Below, piece by piece: positions 20,407 through 31,298 of a DNA stretch of 64,000 nucleotides. The stretch covers positions 62,001 to 126,000 of the forward strand of contig NZ_JYKY01000013.1 in assembly GCF_001042985.1 (NCBI RefSeq). The letters are read 5' to 3'. Under the pieces are notes generated by a model. It was not told the origin of the DNA. It did not search any database and saw only the letters and a list, made by a program, of their open reading frames with translations. Numbering within the stretch: position 1 is the first letter of the stretch; each line of letters opens with the position of its first letter. Made by a program: the position numbers and the translations under genes. The DNA comes from Pseudomonas lundensis. GTDB lineage: Bacteria > Pseudomonadota > Gammaproteobacteria > Pseudomonadales > Pseudomonadaceae.

Positions 20407-21525
20407 ATGCGGAGCAAGGTGACAGGTGCGCAGCGTTGGGTCGTCAAGATCGGCAGCGCACTGCTGACGGCAGATGGCAAAGGTCTGGATCGCGCGGCAA
20501 TGGGTGTGTGGGTCGAGCAAATGGTGGCCCTGCACGAAGCTGGCGTTGAGTTGGTGTTGGTGTCTTCGGGCGCGGTGGCGGCCGGGATGAGCCGCTTGGG
20601 GTGGACGGTGCGACCGAGTGCCATGCATGAGCTGCAAGCAGCGGCAGCCATCGGCCAGATGGGGTTGGTGCAGGCCTGGGAGTCGAGCTTTGCTGAGCAC
20701 TCGCGCCACACTGCGCAAATTCTGCTGACCCATGACGATTTGTCTGATCGCAAGCGTTACCTGAATGCTCGCAGTACTTTGCGTGCCCTGGTGGAGTTGG
20801 GCGTGATCCCAGTCATCAACGAAAACGACACGGTGGTGACCGATGAGATTCGTTTCGGTGACAACGACACCCTGGCGGCGCTGGTGGCCAACCTGGTCGA
20901 AGCCGATCTGTTGGTGATCCTGACCGACCGCGACGGCATGTTTGATGCGGATCCGCGCACGAACCCTGACGCGCAAATGATTTATGAAGCGCGCGCGGAT
21001 GACCCGGCGCTGGATGCGGTGGCGGGCGGCACGGGTGGTGCGCTGGGGCGCGGGGGCATGCAGACCAAGTTGCGTGCGGCCCGTCTGGCGGCGCGTTCCG
21101 GGGCGCACACCATTATTGTGGGCGGGCGTCTGGAACGGGTGCTGGATCGTCTTAAAGCGGGTGAGCGCATTGGCACCTTGTTATCGCCGGAACGCGGCAT
21201 GCTGGCAGCGCGCAAGCAGTGGCTGGCAGGGCATCTGCAAACGCGCGGCACGCTGGTGCTGGACGAAGGGGCTGTCGCGGCCCTGTCGCAGGGCCATAAA
21301 AGCCTGTTGCCGGTGGGCGTCAAGGCGGTTCAGGGTGGTTTTCGTCGCGGAGAAATGGTGGTGTGCGTAGCGCCGGACGGCCGAGAAGTTGCCCGCGGGC
21401 TGGCCAACTACAGCGCTGCGGAAGCGCAAAAAATTATCGGGCAGTCGTCGGATGCGATTGTCAGCTTGTTGGGGTATATGGCGGAACCGGAGCTGGTTCA
21501 TCGCGATAACCTGATTCTGGTTTGA
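20407..21525 (+). CDS. proB: glutamate 5-kinase
   Basis: 372 residues when started at the second of two adjacent ATG codons (20407), the length I remember for P. aeruginosa ProB; 20404 is equally possible. It phosphorylates L-glutamate in the first step of proline synthesis. The amino-acid kinase domain (1-260) has [38 protein letters not shown] and [12 protein letters not shown]. The PUA domain (280-365) begins [10 protein letters not shown]. Proline and ppGpp-type control is not visible. It is followed after 13 bases by creA. Confidence 0.96.
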   Translation: MRSKVTGAQRWVVKIGSALLTADGKGLDRAAMGVWVEQMVALHEAGVELVLVSSGAVAAGMSRLGWTVRPSAMHELQAAAAIGQMGLVQAWESSFAEHSRHTAQILLTHDDLSDRKRYLNARSTLRALVELGVIPVINENDTVVTDEIRFGDNDTLAALVANLVEADLLVILTDRDGMFDADPRTNPDAQMIYEARADDPALDAVAGGTGGALGRGGMQTKLRAARLAARSGAHTIIVGGRLERVLDRLKAGERIGTLLSPERGMLAARKQWLAGHLQTRGTLVLDEGAVAALSQGHKSLLPVGVKAVQGGFRRGEMVVCVAPDGREVARGLANYSAAEAQKIIGQSSDAIVSLLGYMAEPELVHRDNLILV

Positions 21526-21538
21526 ATGTGAGGTTTGA

Positions 21539-22000
21539 ATGCGTTTGATTAAAGGGTTGCTGGGTTTGATGTTGGCCATGCCGTTACTGGCATCGGCGGA
21601 AGAGATTGGCACGGTATCGACCGTGTTTAAGCTGGTTGGCCCTAACGACCGCATTGTGGTCGAGGCGTTCGATGATCCCAAGGTCGAAGGCGTGACCTGC
21701 TATCTGTCCCGCGCTAAAACGGGTGGCATGAAAGGTGGTCTGGGGTTGGCGGAGGACCGTGCAGAGGCTTCGCTGGCGTGTCGCCAGACGGGTCCGATCA
21801 GCTTCAAGGGGGATCTCAAAGACGGTGATGAGGTCTTCAAGGAGCGCACCTCGCTGGTGTTCAAAACCATGCAGGTGGTGCGCTTCCTCGACAAAAAACG
21901 CAATACGCTGGTGTACCTGGTGTACAGCGATCGCCTGATTGAAGGCAGTCCGCAGAATGCAGTAACGGCGATCCCGATTCTGCCGTGGCCGCATCAGTAA
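21539..22000 (+). CDS. creA: CreA family periplasmic protein
   Basis: 153 residues with a cleavable signal peptide ([22 protein letters not shown]). [46 protein letters not shown] text is diagnostic of CreA, including the two cysteines (about 58 and 80) likely to form a disulfide. The family is conserved but functionally undefined. It probably shares the proB transcript, with 13 bases between them, and ends in a strong terminator. Confidence 0.92.
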   Translation: MRLIKGLLGLMLAMPLLASAEEIGTVSTVFKLVGPNDRIVVEAFDDPKVEGVTCYLSRAKTGGMKGGLGLAEDRAEASLACRQTGPISFKGDLKDGDEVFKERTSLVFKTMQVVRFLDKKRNTLVYLVYSDRLIEGSPQNAVTAIPILPWPHQ

Positions 22001-22013
22001 CTTTTATAAAAAG

Positions 22014-22038
22014 GCTGCGTTAATCGCAGCTTTTTTTT
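22014..22038 (+). terminator. terminator of proB-creA
   Basis: GCTGCG-TTAAT-CGCAGC followed by eight T residues. Confidence 0.9.
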
Positions 22039-22094
22039 GCCTGTGTTTTTGTGGTGGCGGCCAGGGTGGTGGTGTGTGGTCTAAATCGCAGGCA

Positions 22095-22124
22095 ATAAAA
22101 AACCGACCCTGAGGTCGGTTTTTT
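22095..22124. terminator. bidirectional terminator, mainly for rpsT
   Basis: AACCGACC-CTGA-GGTCGGTT is flanked by A residues on the left and T residues on the right, so it can work for rpsT on the minus strand and as a backup for creA. Confidence 0.9.
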
Positions 22125-22138
22125 AAAAAGCTTAACGC

Positions 22139-22417
22139 TTAAGCGGCGGTCGCAAGGTTCAACGCCTTGACGTGGCCATTCAGACGGCTCTTATGACGAG
22201 CAGCTTTGTTCTTGTGGATGATGCCTTTATCGGCCATACGGTCGATAACAGGAACAGCCAGAACATAAGCAGCTTGTGCTTTAGCGGCGTCTTTTGCGTC
22301 GATGGCTTTAACTACATTCTTGATGTAGGTGCGAACCATGGAACGCAGGCTGGCGTTGTGGCTGCGACGCTTCTCAGCCTGTTTTGCACGTTTTTTGGCG
22401 GAAGGTGTGTTGGCCAC
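22139..22417 (-). CDS. rpsT: 30S ribosomal protein S20
   Basis: 92 residues starting with GTG, with GAGGAG seven bases upstream. [20 protein letters not shown] and [14 protein letters not shown] are diagnostic of S20, which binds 16S rRNA. E. coli rpsT starts with UUG and uses that weak start for autogenous control; a non-ATG start here may serve the same purpose (inference). It is divergent from murJ. Confidence 0.97.
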   Translation of the reverse strand: MANTPSAKKRAKQAEKRRSHNASLRSMVRTYIKNVVKAIDAKDAAKAQAAYVLAVPVIDRMADKGIIHKNKAARHKSRLNGHVKALNLATAA

Positions 22418-22668
22418 CGTCGAGCTCCTCGAAAGACTTTAGAAAATAGCAAACAAAATAGGCCGCGAATCATGCCGATGACGTGAAGGCTTGTCAAGGG
22501 CGTTTGATACGATCCGCTGAGTGGTTGATCGAGGGAGACGGGAGATTTATTTCCGGCGCTTGACCTGTAAACTCGCGAGCTTGGCTCTGTGCTGTTGCGG
22601 CGCGCAGTATCGCATAAGTGGACGCTTTGTTCGCCTGCTCTTTTTCTCTATAGGCAAAAACTCTTTCA

Positions 22669-24207
22669 ATGAATTTGCTCAAGTCGTTGGCTGCCGTCAG
22701 TTCCATCACCATGATTTCAAGGGTTTTGGGCTTTATCCGAGACACCATCATTGCCCGCACCTTTGGCGCCGGTATGGCCACGGATGCGTTCTTCATCGCC
22801 TTCAAGCTGCCCAATCTGTTGCGCCGCATCTTCGCTGAAGGGGCCTTTTCTCAAGCGTTCGTGCCCATTCTTGCGGAATACAAAAATCAGCAGGGCGAGG
22901 AGGCGACCCGCACTTTCGTGGCGTATGTGGCCGGTTTGCTGACGCTGGTGTTAGCGATTGTCACGATCCTGGGGATGCTGGCCGCGCCCTGGGTGATCTG
23001 GGCGACGGCGCCGGGATTTGCCACCACGCCGGAAAAATTTCAGCTCACCAGTGACATGCTGCGGGTGACCTTCCCTTATATATTGCTGATTTCGTTGTCG
23101 TCGCTGGCGGGCGCGATCCTGAACACCTGGAACCGTTTCTCGGTTCCGGCGTTTGTACCGACTCTGCTCAATGTCAGCATGATTATTTTTGCGCTGTTCC
23201 TGACACCTTATTTTGATCCGCCCGTGATGGCCCTTGGCTGGGCCGTGCTGGCCGGTGGTCTGGCGCAGTTATTGTTTCAACTGCCGCACCTTAAAAAGAT
23301 CGGCATGCTCGTGCTGCCTCGCCTCAATTTGCGCGATACCGGCGTGTGGCGGGTGATGAAGCAAATGTTGCCAGCCATCCTGGGGGTTTCGGTCAGTCAG
23401 ATCTCCCTGATCATCAACACCATCTTTGCGTCCTTTCTGGTCGCAGGTTCGGTGTCGTGGATGTACTACGCGGACCGTTTGATGGAGTTGCCGTCGGGTG
23501 TGCTGGGCGTGGCGCTGGGGACGATCCTTTTGCCAACGTTGTCCAAGACCTACGCCAATAAAGACCGGCATGAGTATTCGCGGATTCTCGACTGGGGGCT
23601 GCGCCTGTGTTTTGTATTGGTGTTGCCGTGCGCCCTCGCGCTGGCCATTTTGTCCGAGCCGCTGACGGTTTCATTGTTCCAGTACGGTGAGTTCAGTGCC
23701 CGTGACGCGGTCATGACCCAGCAGGCGCTGATTGCTTACTCGGTCGGTTTGCTCGGTATTATTCTGATCAAGGTGCTGGCTCCGGGCTTCTATGCTCAAC
23801 AAAATATCCGTACGCCGGTCAAAATTGCGGTCTTCACTTTGATTGTGACCCAGCTGTTGAACCTGGTATTCATTGTGCCGTTGCAGCATGCGGGCCTGGC
23901 GTTGGCCATCAGTGTGGGGGCCTGTATTAACGCCGGCCTGCTGTTTTGGCAGCTGCGCAGTCAAAAACTGTTTGTAGCGCAGCCGGGGTGGGCTAAATAC
24001 CTATTCAAGCTGGTTCTGGCAGTTGCTGTCATGTCGGGCGTTTTGCTGTGCTTGATGCAACTGATGCCCGCATGGGACCAAGGCCATATGCTGGAGCGTT
24101 TTTTGCGCTTGGGGGCTTTGGTCGTCGCTGGCGTGCTGGCTTATTTCGGTATGTTGCTGGTCCTGGGCTTGCGTTTGAAGGATTTCGCCCGCAAGTCCCT
24201 TATGTAA
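22669..24207 (+). CDS. murJ: lipid II flippase MurJ
   Basis: 512 residues with about 14 membrane segments, the size of MurJ/MviN in the MOP exporter superfamily. It moves undecaprenyl-linked peptidoglycan precursor to the outer face of the inner membrane. Conserved text includes [31 protein letters not shown], the [19 protein letters not shown] loop and [16 protein letters not shown]. It lies upstream of ribF with no terminator between, so co-transcription is plausible. Confidence 0.96.
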   Translation: MNLLKSLAAVSSITMISRVLGFIRDTIIARTFGAGMATDAFFIAFKLPNLLRRIFAEGAFSQAFVPILAEYKNQQGEEATRTFVAYVAGLLTLVLAIVTILGMLAAPWVIWATAPGFATTPEKFQLTSDMLRVTFPYILLISLSSLAGAILNTWNRFSVPAFVPTLLNVSMIIFALFLTPYFDPPVMALGWAVLAGGLAQLLFQLPHLKKIGMLVLPRLNLRDTGVWRVMKQMLPAILGVSVSQISLIINTIFASFLVAGSVSWMYYADRLMELPSGVLGVALGTILLPTLSKTYANKDRHEYSRILDWGLRLCFVLVLPCALALAILSEPLTVSLFQYGEFSARDAVMTQQALIAYSVGLLGIILIKVLAPGFYAQQNIRTPVKIAVFTLIVTQLLNLVFIVPLQHAGLALAISVGACINAGLLFWQLRSQKLFVAQPGWAKYLFKLVLAVAVMSGVLLCLMQLMPAWDQGHMLERFLRLGALVVAGVLAYFGMLLVLGLRLKDFARKSLM

Positions 24208-24324
24208 GGTTATGACCGGTCAGGCGTCTGTTTTAGGGGTTTGGCCTAAATGCCTTGCGCTGTTGCCTGTTGTAGCAGGCTGGGTGTGGTTATAATCGGC
24301 CACTTTATGAGCAAGAAGCGCGTT

Positions 24325-25275
24325 ATGCAGCTGGTTCGAGGCCTTCACAATCTGCGGCCCCAACATCGGGGCTGTGTCGCCACTATTGGCAACTTTGACG
24401 GTGTACACCGTGGTCACCAGGCAATCCTGGGCCGGCTGCGTGAACGTGCGCTGGAGTTGGGTGTGCCCAGCTGCGTGGTGATTTTTGAACCCCAGCCGCG
24501 CGAATTCTTTGCCCCGCAAACCGCGCCGGCACGTCTGGCGCGTTTGCGTGACAAACTGCAGCTATTGGCAGACGCCGGTGTGGATCGGGTACTGTGCCTG
24601 GCCTTCAATCAGCGTTTAAGCAAACTCAGCGCTGCCGAGTTCGTTGACACGATTCTGGTCAATGGTCTGGGCGTGCAGCACCTTGAGGTCGGGGACGACT
24701 TCCGTTTCGGGTGTGACCGGGTTGGAGATTTTGATTTCCTGCAACAGGCGGGCCTCACGCAAGGTTTCACCGTCGAGGCGGCGCAAACCGTTGAGCTTGA
24801 CGGTATGCGCGTCAGCAGCACCAAAGTGCGTGATGCACTGGCCGATGCTGATTTCGCCCTCGCCGAGCGTTTGCTCGGGCGTCCGTTCCAGATCGCCGGA
24901 CGCGTGTTGCACGGGCAGAAACTGGCGCGTCAACTCGGCACGCCAACGGCCAACGTTCAATTAAAGCGTCGTCGCGTGCCGCTGACCGGGGTTTACCTGG
25001 CCAGTGTCGATATCGACGGCAAAACCTGGCCCGGCGTCGCCAATATTGGCGTGCGGCCCACCGTTTCAGGGGATGGCAGTGCCCATCTTGAAGTACATCT
25101 ATTGGATTACACCGGTGATCTGTATGACCGGCGCCTGACCGTGGCATTCCACCACAAGCTGCGTGATGAGCAGCGTTTCGCCTCCCTGGAGGCGCTCAAG
25201 ACGGCGATCAATGCGGACGTCGCCGCCGCCCGAGCCTATTGGCAGGGTCAACCGCTTAAAAAGAGCCTGAAATGA
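24325..25275 (+). CDS. ribF: bifunctional riboflavin kinase / FAD synthetase RibF
   Basis: 316 residues from the ATG at 24325 ([16 protein letters not shown]). The longer frame from 24250 adds residues not seen in the family. The N-terminal FAD synthetase domain (1-185) has the nucleotidyltransferase motif [11 protein letters not shown] and later [11 protein letters not shown]. The C-terminal riboflavin kinase domain has [20 protein letters not shown]. It makes FMN and FAD. Its stop overlaps the ileS start (ATGA). Confidence 0.96.
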   Translation: MQLVRGLHNLRPQHRGCVATIGNFDGVHRGHQAILGRLRERALELGVPSCVVIFEPQPREFFAPQTAPARLARLRDKLQLLADAGVDRVLCLAFNQRLSKLSAAEFVDTILVNGLGVQHLEVGDDFRFGCDRVGDFDFLQQAGLTQGFTVEAAQTVELDGMRVSSTKVRDALADADFALAERLLGRPFQIAGRVLHGQKLARQLGTPTANVQLKRRRVPLTGVYLASVDIDGKTWPGVANIGVRPTVSGDGSAHLEVHLLDYTGDLYDRRLTVAFHHKLRDEQRFASLEALKTAINADVAAARAYWQGQPLKKSLK

Positions 25276-28103
25276 CCGACTACAAAGCCACGCTAAACCT
25301 TCCGGACACAGCCTTCCCAATGAAGGCCGGCCTGCCACAGCGCGAACCGCAAATTTTGCAGCGCTGGGACAGCATTGGCCTGTACGGGAAGTTGCGCGAG
25401 ATTGGCAAGGATCGTCCGAAGTTCGTTCTTCATGACGGTCCTCCGTACGCCAACGGCACGATCCACATCGGTCACGCGCTGAACAAGATCCTCAAGGACA
25501 TGATCATTCGCTCGAAAACCCTTGCCGGTTTCGATGCGCCGTACGTGCCGGGCTGGGATTGCCACGGTTTGCCGATTGAGCACAAGGTTGAAGTGACCCA
25601 CGGCAAAAACCTGCCTGCGGATAAAACCCGCGAGCTGTGCCGTGCCTACGCCACCGAGCAGATCGAAGGCCAGAAATCCGAGTTCATCCGTCTGGGTGTG
25701 TTGGGTGACTTTGCCAACCCGTACAAAACCATGGATTTCAAGAACGAAGCCGGTGAAATCCGCGCCTTGGCTGAAATCGTCAAGGCGGGCTTCGTGTTCA
25801 AGGGCCTTAAGCCTGTGAACTGGTGTTTCGACTGCGGCTCGGCATTGGCTGAAGCTGAAGTTGAATATCAGGACAAAAAATCCGCGACCATCGACGTTGC
25901 GTTCCCGATTGCCGACGAAGCCAAGCTGGCTGAGGCTTTCGGTCTGGCGGCCTTGAGCAAACCGGCTTCGATCGTGATCTGGACCACCACCCCGTGGACC
26001 ATCCCGGCCAACCAGGCGCTCAACGTGCACCCGGAGTTCAACTACGCGCTGGTCGATGTCGGTGACAAGCTGCTGGTGCTGGCTGAAGAGCTGGTCGAAG
26101 CGTGCCTGGCACGCTACAACCTGGAAGGTTCGGTCATTGCCACCACCACCGGTGCCGCGCTCGAACTGATCAACTTCCGTCACCCGTTCTATGATCGTCT
26201 GTCGCCTGTTTATCTGGCCGAGTATGTCGAACTGGGCGCGGGCACTGGCGTGGTTCACTCCGCTCCGGCCTACGGCGTAGACGACTTCGTGACCTGCAAA
26301 GCCTACGGCATGGTCAACGATGACATCATCAATCCGGTTCAAAGCAACGGTGTTTACGTGCCGTCGCTCGAGTTTTTTGGCGGCCAGTTCATCTGGAAAG
26401 CCAATCCGGCCATTGTTGAAAAACTGACTGAAGTCGGTGCGCTGATGCACACCGAAACCATCAGCCACAGCTACATGCACTGCTGGCGTCACAAAACCCC
26501 GCTGATCTACCGCGCCACTGCGCAGTGGTTCATCGGTATGGACAAAGAGCCGGTAGCCGGCGATACCTTGCGCACCCGCGCGTTGCAGGCCATTGAAGAC
26601 ACCCAGTTCGTTCCGGCCTGGGGTCAGGCGCGCCTGCACTCGATGATTGCCAACCGTCCGGACTGGTGCATCTCGCGTCAACGCAACTGGGGCGTGCCGA
26701 TCCCGTTCTTCCTGAACAAGGAAAGCGGCGAGCTGTACCCGCGTACCGTCGAAATGATGGAAGAAGTCGCCAAGCGCGTTGAGCGTGAAGGGATTGAAGC
26801 CTGGTTCAAGATGGACGCCGCCGAGTTGCTGGGCGATGAAGCGCCATTGTACGACAAGATCTCTGACACCCTGGACGTCTGGTTCGACTCGGGCACCACG
26901 CACTGGCACGTGCTGCGCGGCTCACACCCGATGGGCCATGAAACCGGCCCGCGCGCCGACTTGTACCTCGAAGGTTCCGACCAGCACCGCGGCTGGTTCC
27001 ACTCTTCGTTGCTGACCGGTTGCGCCATCGACAATCACGCGCCTTATCGCGAACTGCTGACCCATGGTTTCACCGTGGACGAGGCCGGTCGCAAGATGTC
27101 CAAATCCTTGGGTAACGTGATTGCGCCACAGAAAGTCAACGACACGCTGGGCGCCGACATCATGCGCCTGTGGGTCGCGTCGACGGACTACTCGGGCGAG
27201 ATCGCGGTCTCCGACCAGATCCTGCAACGTAGCGCCGATGCCTACCGACGTATCCGCAACACTGCACGCTTCTTGCTGTCGAACCTGACCGGTTTCAATC
27301 CGGCCACCGACATCCTGCCTGCCGAAGAAATGCTGGCACTGGACCGTTGGGCTGTGGACCGCGCACTGCTGCTGCAACGCGAGCTGGAACTTCACTACGG
27401 TGAATACCGCTTCTGGAACGTGTACTCCAAAGTGCACAACTTCTGCGTGCAAGAGCTGGGCGGTTTCTACCTCGACATCATCAAAGACCGTCAGTACACC
27501 ACGGGCGCCAACAGCAAGGCCCGTCGCTCATGCCAGACCGCGTTGTTTCATATCTCCGAAGCGCTGGTGCGCTGGATCGCTCCGATCCTGGCGTTCACTG
27601 CCGACGAGTTGTGGCAATACCTGCCGGGCGAGCGCAACGAATCGGTGATGCTCAATACCTGGTATCAGGGCCTGACCGAGCTGCCTGAAGGGACTGAACT
27701 GGACCGCGCTTATTGGGAGCGGATCATGGCGGTCAAGGTCGCGGTCAACAAGGAAATGGAAAACCTGCGCGCGGCCAAGGCCATTGGTGGCAACTTGCAG
27801 GCTGAAGTCACCTTGTTCGCCGAAGATGAACTGGCAGCCGATCTCACCAAGCTGAGCAATGAGCTGCGCTTCGTGCTGATCACCTCCACAGCCAGCGTTG
27901 CGCCGTTTGCATCGGCCCCGGCGGATGCGGTGGTGACTGAGGTGCCAGGCCTGAAGCTCAAAGTGGTCAAATCTGCCCACGCCAAGTGCGCCCGTTGCTG
28001 GCATTGCCGTGAAGACGTTGGCGTGAACCCGGAGCATCCGGAAATCTGCGGCCGCTGTGTGGACAACATCAGCGGCGCCGGCGAGGTACGTCACTATGCC
28101 TGA
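25272..28103 (+). CDS. ileS: isoleucyl-tRNA synthetase
   Basis: 943-residue class I synthetase of the bacterial (IleS1) type. The HIGH motif is at 65-68, in [12 protein letters not shown], and KMSKS is at 608-612. The editing domain (CP1) shows [16 protein letters not shown]. The C-terminus carries the four-cysteine zinc site [10 protein letters not shown] and EICGRCVDN. It overlaps ribF by four bases and lspA by eight, a tightly coupled arrangement. Confidence 0.98.
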   Translation: MTDYKATLNLPDTAFPMKAGLPQREPQILQRWDSIGLYGKLREIGKDRPKFVLHDGPPYANGTIHIGHALNKILKDMIIRSKTLAGFDAPYVPGWDCHGLPIEHKVEVTHGKNLPADKTRELCRAYATEQIEGQKSEFIRLGVLGDFANPYKTMDFKNEAGEIRALAEIVKAGFVFKGLKPVNWCFDCGSALAEAEVEYQDKKSATIDVAFPIADEAKLAEAFGLAALSKPASIVIWTTTPWTIPANQALNVHPEFNYALVDVGDKLLVLAEELVEACLARYNLEGSVIATTTGAALELINFRHPFYDRLSPVYLAEYVELGAGTGVVHSAPAYGVDDFVTCKAYGMVNDDIINPVQSNGVYVPSLEFFGGQFIWKANPAIVEKLTEVGALMHTETISHSYMHCWRHKTPLIYRATAQWFIGMDKEPVAGDTLRTRALQAIEDTQFVPAWGQARLHSMIANRPDWCISRQRNWGVPIPFFLNKESGELYPRTVEMMEEVAKRVEREGIEAWFKMDAAELLGDEAPLYDKISDTLDVWFDSGTTHWHVLRGSHPMGHETGPRADLYLEGSDQHRGWFHSSLLTGCAIDNHAPYRELLTHGFTVDEAGRKMSKSLGNVIAPQKVNDTLGADIMRLWVASTDYSGEIAVSDQILQRSADAYRRIRNTARFLLSNLTGFNPATDILPAEEMLALDRWAVDRALLLQRELELHYGEYRFWNVYSKVHNFCVQELGGFYLDIIKDRQYTTGANSKARRSCQTALFHISEALVRWIAPILAFTADELWQYLPGERNESVMLNTWYQGLTELPEGTELDRAYWERIMAVKVAVNKEMENLRAAKAIGGNLQAEVTLFAEDELAADLTKLSNELRFVLITSTASVAPFASAPADAVVTEVPGLKLKVVKSAHAKCARCWHCREDVGVNPEHPEICGRCVDNISGAGEVRHYA

Positions 28104-28614
28104 TGCCCGCACTGCCGGGCGCTTCGGGCGCCTGAGCTGGTTGTGGTTGACCCTGCTGGTCCTGGTCATTGACCAGGCCAGCAAGGTTTATTTCGACAGC
28201 GCATTACAGATGTATCAACAGGTCGTCATCATTCCGGATTACTTCAGTTGGACGCTGGCCTACAACACGGGCGCAGCCTTCAGCTTCCTGGCTGACAGTG
28301 CCGGCTGGCAGCGCTGGCTGTTTGCCCTGATTGCCGTGGTGGTCAGCGCCGTACTGGTGGTCTGGCTCAAACGCCTGGGGCGTGACGATACGTGGCTGGC
28401 CATTGCGCTGGCGTTGATCCTCGGCGGGGCATTGGGCAACTTGTATGACCGCATTGCCTATGGCCATGTCATCGACTTCATTCTCGTGCACTGGCAAAAC
28501 CGCTGGTACTTCCCTGCATTCAACTTTGCCGACAGCGCAATCTGTGTGGGTGCGGTAATGCTGGCACTGGATATGTTCAAAAGTAAAAAGTCCGGAGAAC
28601 CCGTTCATGACTGA
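28096..28614 (+). CDS. lspA: lipoprotein signal peptidase (signal peptidase II)
   Basis: 172 residues. I start it at the ATG at 28096 inside the end of ileS; the upstream in-frame start would add 13 atypical residues. Four membrane segments carry the conserved [34 protein letters not shown] and [11 protein letters not shown], the last two with the catalytic aspartates. It cleaves prolipoproteins after lipid attachment; the lipoproteins predicted in this window would be substrates. It overlaps fkpB by eight bases. Confidence 0.97.
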   Translation: MPDARTAGRFGRLSWLWLTLLVLVIDQASKVYFDSALQMYQQVVIIPDYFSWTLAYNTGAAFSFLADSAGWQRWLFALIAVVVSAVLVVWLKRLGRDDTWLAIALALILGGALGNLYDRIAYGHVIDFILVHWQNRWYFPAFNFADSAICVGAVMLALDMFKSKKSGEPVHD

Positions 28615-29044
28615 GCCTCGTATTGGCCAGAACACGGAAGTCACCCTGCATTTCGCTTTGCGCCTGGAGAATGGCGACACGGTCGACAGTACGTTCGACA
28701 AAGACCCTGCAACGTTCAAAGTCGGTGATGGCAATCTGTTGCCGGGTTTTGAAGCGGCTATTTTCGGCTTCAAGGCAGGCGACAAGCGGACACTTGAGAT
28801 CCTGCCGGAGAATGCATTCGGTCAGCCCAATCCGCAAAATGTGCAGATTATTGCGCGCTCGCAGTTCAAGGACATGGAACTGTCGGAAGGGTTGCTGGTG
28901 ATCTTCAATGACGCCGCAAACACCGAGTTGCCTGGCGTGGTCAAAGCGTTTGACGACGACCAGGTCACCATCGATTTCAACCATCCGCTGGCAGGTAAAA
29001 CCCTGACCTTCGAAGTCGAAATCAAAGACGTCAAAGCGCTGTAA
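28607..29044 (+). CDS. fkpB: FKBP-type peptidyl-prolyl isomerase FkpB (SlpA-like)
   Basis: 145 residues. The FKBP half-domains flank an insert, as in SlyD/FkpB: TEVTLHFALRLENGDTVDSTF, LLPGFEAAIFGFKAGDKRTL, the inserted AFGQPNPQNVQ flap (about 70-110) and TIDFNHPLAGKTLTFEVEI. It lacks the histidine-rich tail of SlyD. It is fixed between lspA and ispH in gammaproteobacteria. Confidence 0.94.
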   Translation: MTEPRIGQNTEVTLHFALRLENGDTVDSTFDKDPATFKVGDGNLLPGFEAAIFGFKAGDKRTLEILPENAFGQPNPQNVQIIARSQFKDMELSEGLLVIFNDAANTELPGVVKAFDDDQVTIDFNHPLAGKTLTFEVEIKDVKAL

Positions 29045-29112
29045 ATCCAGTGCCCGGCTAAATGGCCGGGCCTGTTTGGCATTATCTTTCTGCGCGTCCC
29101 ACGAGGCCTAGC

Positions 29113-30060
29113 ATGCACATCAAACTCGCCAACCCCCGTGGTTTTTGCGCCGGGGTGGACCGAGCGATTGAGATCGTCAATCGCGCTCTTGAAGTATTCG
29201 GCCCACCTATCTACGTTCGCCACGAAGTGGTGCACAACAAATTTGTCGTCGAAGACCTGCGCTCGCGCGGAGCGATCTTCGTTGAAGAGCTGGATCAGGT
29301 GCCGGATGACGTCATTGTGATCTTCAGTGCCCACGGCGTTTCTCAGGCCGTGCGCAGTGAAGCTGCCGGGCGCGGCCTGAAAGTGTTCGACGCCACGTGC
29401 CCCTTGGTCACCAAGGTTCATATCGAAGTGGCGCGTTACAGCCGTGATGGCCGCGAATGCATCCTGATTGGCCACGCGGGTCACCCGGAAGTTGAAGGCA
29501 CCATGGGGCAATACGACGCCAGCAATGGCGGCGCTATCTACCTGGTTGAAGACGAAAAAGACGTCGCCAACCTGCAAGTGCACAACCCCGAAAAACTGGC
29601 TTTCGTGACCCAGACCACGCTGTCGATGGACGACACCAGCCGGGTGATCGATGCCCTGCGTACGCGATTCCCGGCCATTGGTGGCCCACGAAAAGATGAC
29701 ATCTGCTACGCCACACAAAACCGGCAGGATGCTGTGAAGCAACTGGCTGACGAGTGCGACGTGGTGCTGGTGGTGGGCAGTCCAAATAGCTCCAACTCCA
29801 ATCGCCTCCGGGAGCTGGCAGAGCGCATGGCCACCCCGGCCTACCTGATCGATGGTGCTGAAGACCTGCAAAAAAGCTGGTTCGATGGCGTTGAACGCAT
29901 TGGCATCACCGCGGGTGCCTCGGCGCCGGAAGTGCTGGTGCGCGGCGTGATTCAGCAATTGCACGCCTGGGGCGCCACCGGGGCCGACGAATTGGCTGGC
30001 CGTGAAGAGAACATCACATTCTCCATGCCCAAAGAGTTGCGGGTTCGCGCCATCACCTAA
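29113..30060 (+). CDS. ispH: 4-hydroxy-3-methylbut-2-enyl diphosphate reductase IspH
   Basis: 315 residues from the ATG at 29113, with GAGG upstream. It is the last enzyme of the MEP isoprenoid pathway, an iron-sulfur protein. The three cluster cysteines are C12 ([12 protein letters not shown]), C96 (DATCPLVTK) and C198 ([11 protein letters not shown]). EGTMGQ and [13 protein letters not shown] are also conserved. It supplies precursors for IspB. Its stop overlaps the stop of the convergent pseudopilin gene. Confidence 0.98.
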   Translation: MHIKLANPRGFCAGVDRAIEIVNRALEVFGPPIYVRHEVVHNKFVVEDLRSRGAIFVEELDQVPDDVIVIFSAHGVSQAVRSEAAGRGLKVFDATCPLVTKVHIEVARYSRDGRECILIGHAGHPEVEGTMGQYDASNGGAIYLVEDEKDVANLQVHNPEKLAFVTQTTLSMDDTSRVIDALRTRFPAIGGPRKDDICYATQNRQDAVKQLADECDVVLVVGSPNSSNSNRLRELAERMATPAYLIDGAEDLQKSWFDGVERIGITAGASAPEVLVRGVIQQLHAWGATGADELAGREENITFSMPKELRVRAIT

Positions 30061-30578
30061 GCCATTGCACACAATGCCTGCGCAGTTTTTTGGTTGCGCA
30101 GGCTGATCCTCCCGCTTTTTGCGAGCACAACCTGATAGTGACTCAGCTCTTCTTTTGTCTGGCACACATGCAGGGTACCTGCCTGAAAACTCCCCGCATT
30201 CAATAATGGCTCGCCCAGCGGGTTGAATCGCACGTAGTGTTTGACCGGCGAGTTCCCCGCTATGGGGATCAGGCGACTGTTGTGTGTTTCGGCCAGTACC
30301 GGATTGTTCTTGTCAGCGTGGCCCTGACCGCTTACATCAAGCACCATTCTCCATCCTTTGCCCCAGTCACCCTCCCGGGCGTGAACCACCACGTACTGAT
30401 GGCGTATCAGCGCTTCGCTGCGTGCCTTGCGCAAACTGCCGGCCAATTGCTCCGCCGTGGTTTGGCGTCGTTGTTGTTCCGTGAGCATGTGGTAGGCCGG
30501 GCTGGCAAATTGTGCAGTGGTGGCGACGATCGACAAGGTAATCACCAGTTGAATCAAACTCATCCCTCGTTGATACAC
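30057..30578 (-). CDS. GspH/FimT-family pseudopilin with Gln at position 5
   Basis: I start it at a GTG (30578) with a strong AGGGAGG five bases upstream, giving 173 residues and a leader of only five residues (MYQRG). The prepilin site is [17 protein letters not shown], so the usually essential Glu5 is Gln. The rest looks like FimT/Fim[27 protein letters not shown] helix, GWRMVLDV and VRFNPLGEP, with cysteines near both ends of the C-terminal part. It faces away from the other minor pilins, while fimU leads the pilVWX operon in P. aeruginosa. Function is probably minor pilin or priming subunit, or it may be decayed. Confidence 0.78.
   Translation of the reverse strand: MYQRGMSLIQLVITLSIVATTAQFASPAYHMLTEQQRRQTTAEQLAGSLRKARSEALIRHQYVVVHAREGDWGKGWRMVLDVSGQGHADKNNPVLAETHNSRLIPIAGNSPVKHYVRFNPLGEPLLNAGSFQAGTLHVCQTKEELSHYQVVLAKSGRISLRNQKTAQALCAMA
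30076..30103. terminator. hairpin possibly ending ispH, inside the pseudopilin 3' end
   Basis: GCCTGCGCA/TGCGCAGGC (nine pairs, T-rich ten-base loop) starts 16 bases after the ispH stop but lies within the last codons of the opposing gene. No T run follows. Confidence 0.4.
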
Positions 30579-30692
30579 AGCGTCCTCCCTGGACTTGTTT
30601 GTGGTGAACACCCTTAGGTATAGCGGTTGCGACAGGGCAGCCACCTAAAACGCGGTCGTCCAATCATTGCCCGATGTTTATGCCTTGCGATT

Positions 30693-30715
30693 GCTTGAAG
30701 CGTACGTAATCAAGC
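30693..30715. repeat. inverted repeat upstream of pilV
   Basis: GCTTGA-N11-TCAAGC, with CGTACG near the centre, sits about 110 bases upstream of pilV in the region divergent to the pseudopilin gene. It has the look of an operator; no factor is identified. Confidence 0.35.
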
Positions 30716-30824
30716 GAACAATCCTACAGCCGAGCTCACCCGTTTCTGATCCATGAGCGCTGAGCGCGGGTCTAGGCTGTGCTCAATGCGGCGCAGGACG
30801 TGCCGTTAAAACAGGTGGTCAGGG

Positions 30825-31298
30825 ATGAGCCAGAAGCGGCGTGGCACTAAAAAACGACAAGCCGGCATGACCCTGATTGAAGTGCTGGTAGCCGCTCTTA
30901 TTTTAGGCGTGGGCCTCTTGGGGGCCGCAGGCGCGCAAATCAGTGCACTGAAATACACCGACAGCGCGCGCATGAGCACTCAGGCCAGTTTCATCGCGTA
31001 CGACATGCTGGATCGGATGCGCGCCAATTCTGCAGGGGACTATCGCTTTTCCGGGCCTTATGGCGTGGCCCGGACCTCCAGCGTTACGGGGGTCGTCACT
31101 CAGGATCTGAGCGAATTCAAACGCAACATACAGGCTTTCGGCGGGGAGAGCGCCCGAGGCGAGATTTCTCTGAATGACCGGCAAGTGAGTATCCACATTC
31201 GCTGGGACGGCTCGCGTGCAGAGAAAAACGAGGGCGCCTTGCAGTCATTCACACTCAACAGCCAGCTGCCCGGCATACCGCCTGCGAGCCCGTCATGA
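30825..31298 (+). CDS. pilV: minor pilin PilV
   Basis: 157 residues with a type III signal: a basic leader MSQKRRGTKKRQAG and cleavage before MTLIEVLVAALILGVGLLGAAG. The hydrophobic helix then runs into ISALKYTDSARMSTQASFIAYDMLDRMRAN, the PilV-type signature. Minor pilins form the tip or priming complex of the type IV pilus after PilD cleavage. It is the first gene of pilV-W-X-E and overlaps pilW by four bases. Confidence 0.9.
   Translation: MSQKRRGTKKRQAGMTLIEVLVAALILGVGLLGAAGAQISALKYTDSARMSTQASFIAYDMLDRMRANSAGDYRFSGPYGVARTSSVTGVVTQDLSEFKRNIQAFGGESARGEISLNDRQVSIHIRWDGSRAEKNEGALQSFTLNSQLPGIPPASPS

Noticed and set aside
25293..26909. 538-codon minus-strand frame opposite ileS
   Set aside because: Shadow frame; the plus strand encodes full-length IleS.
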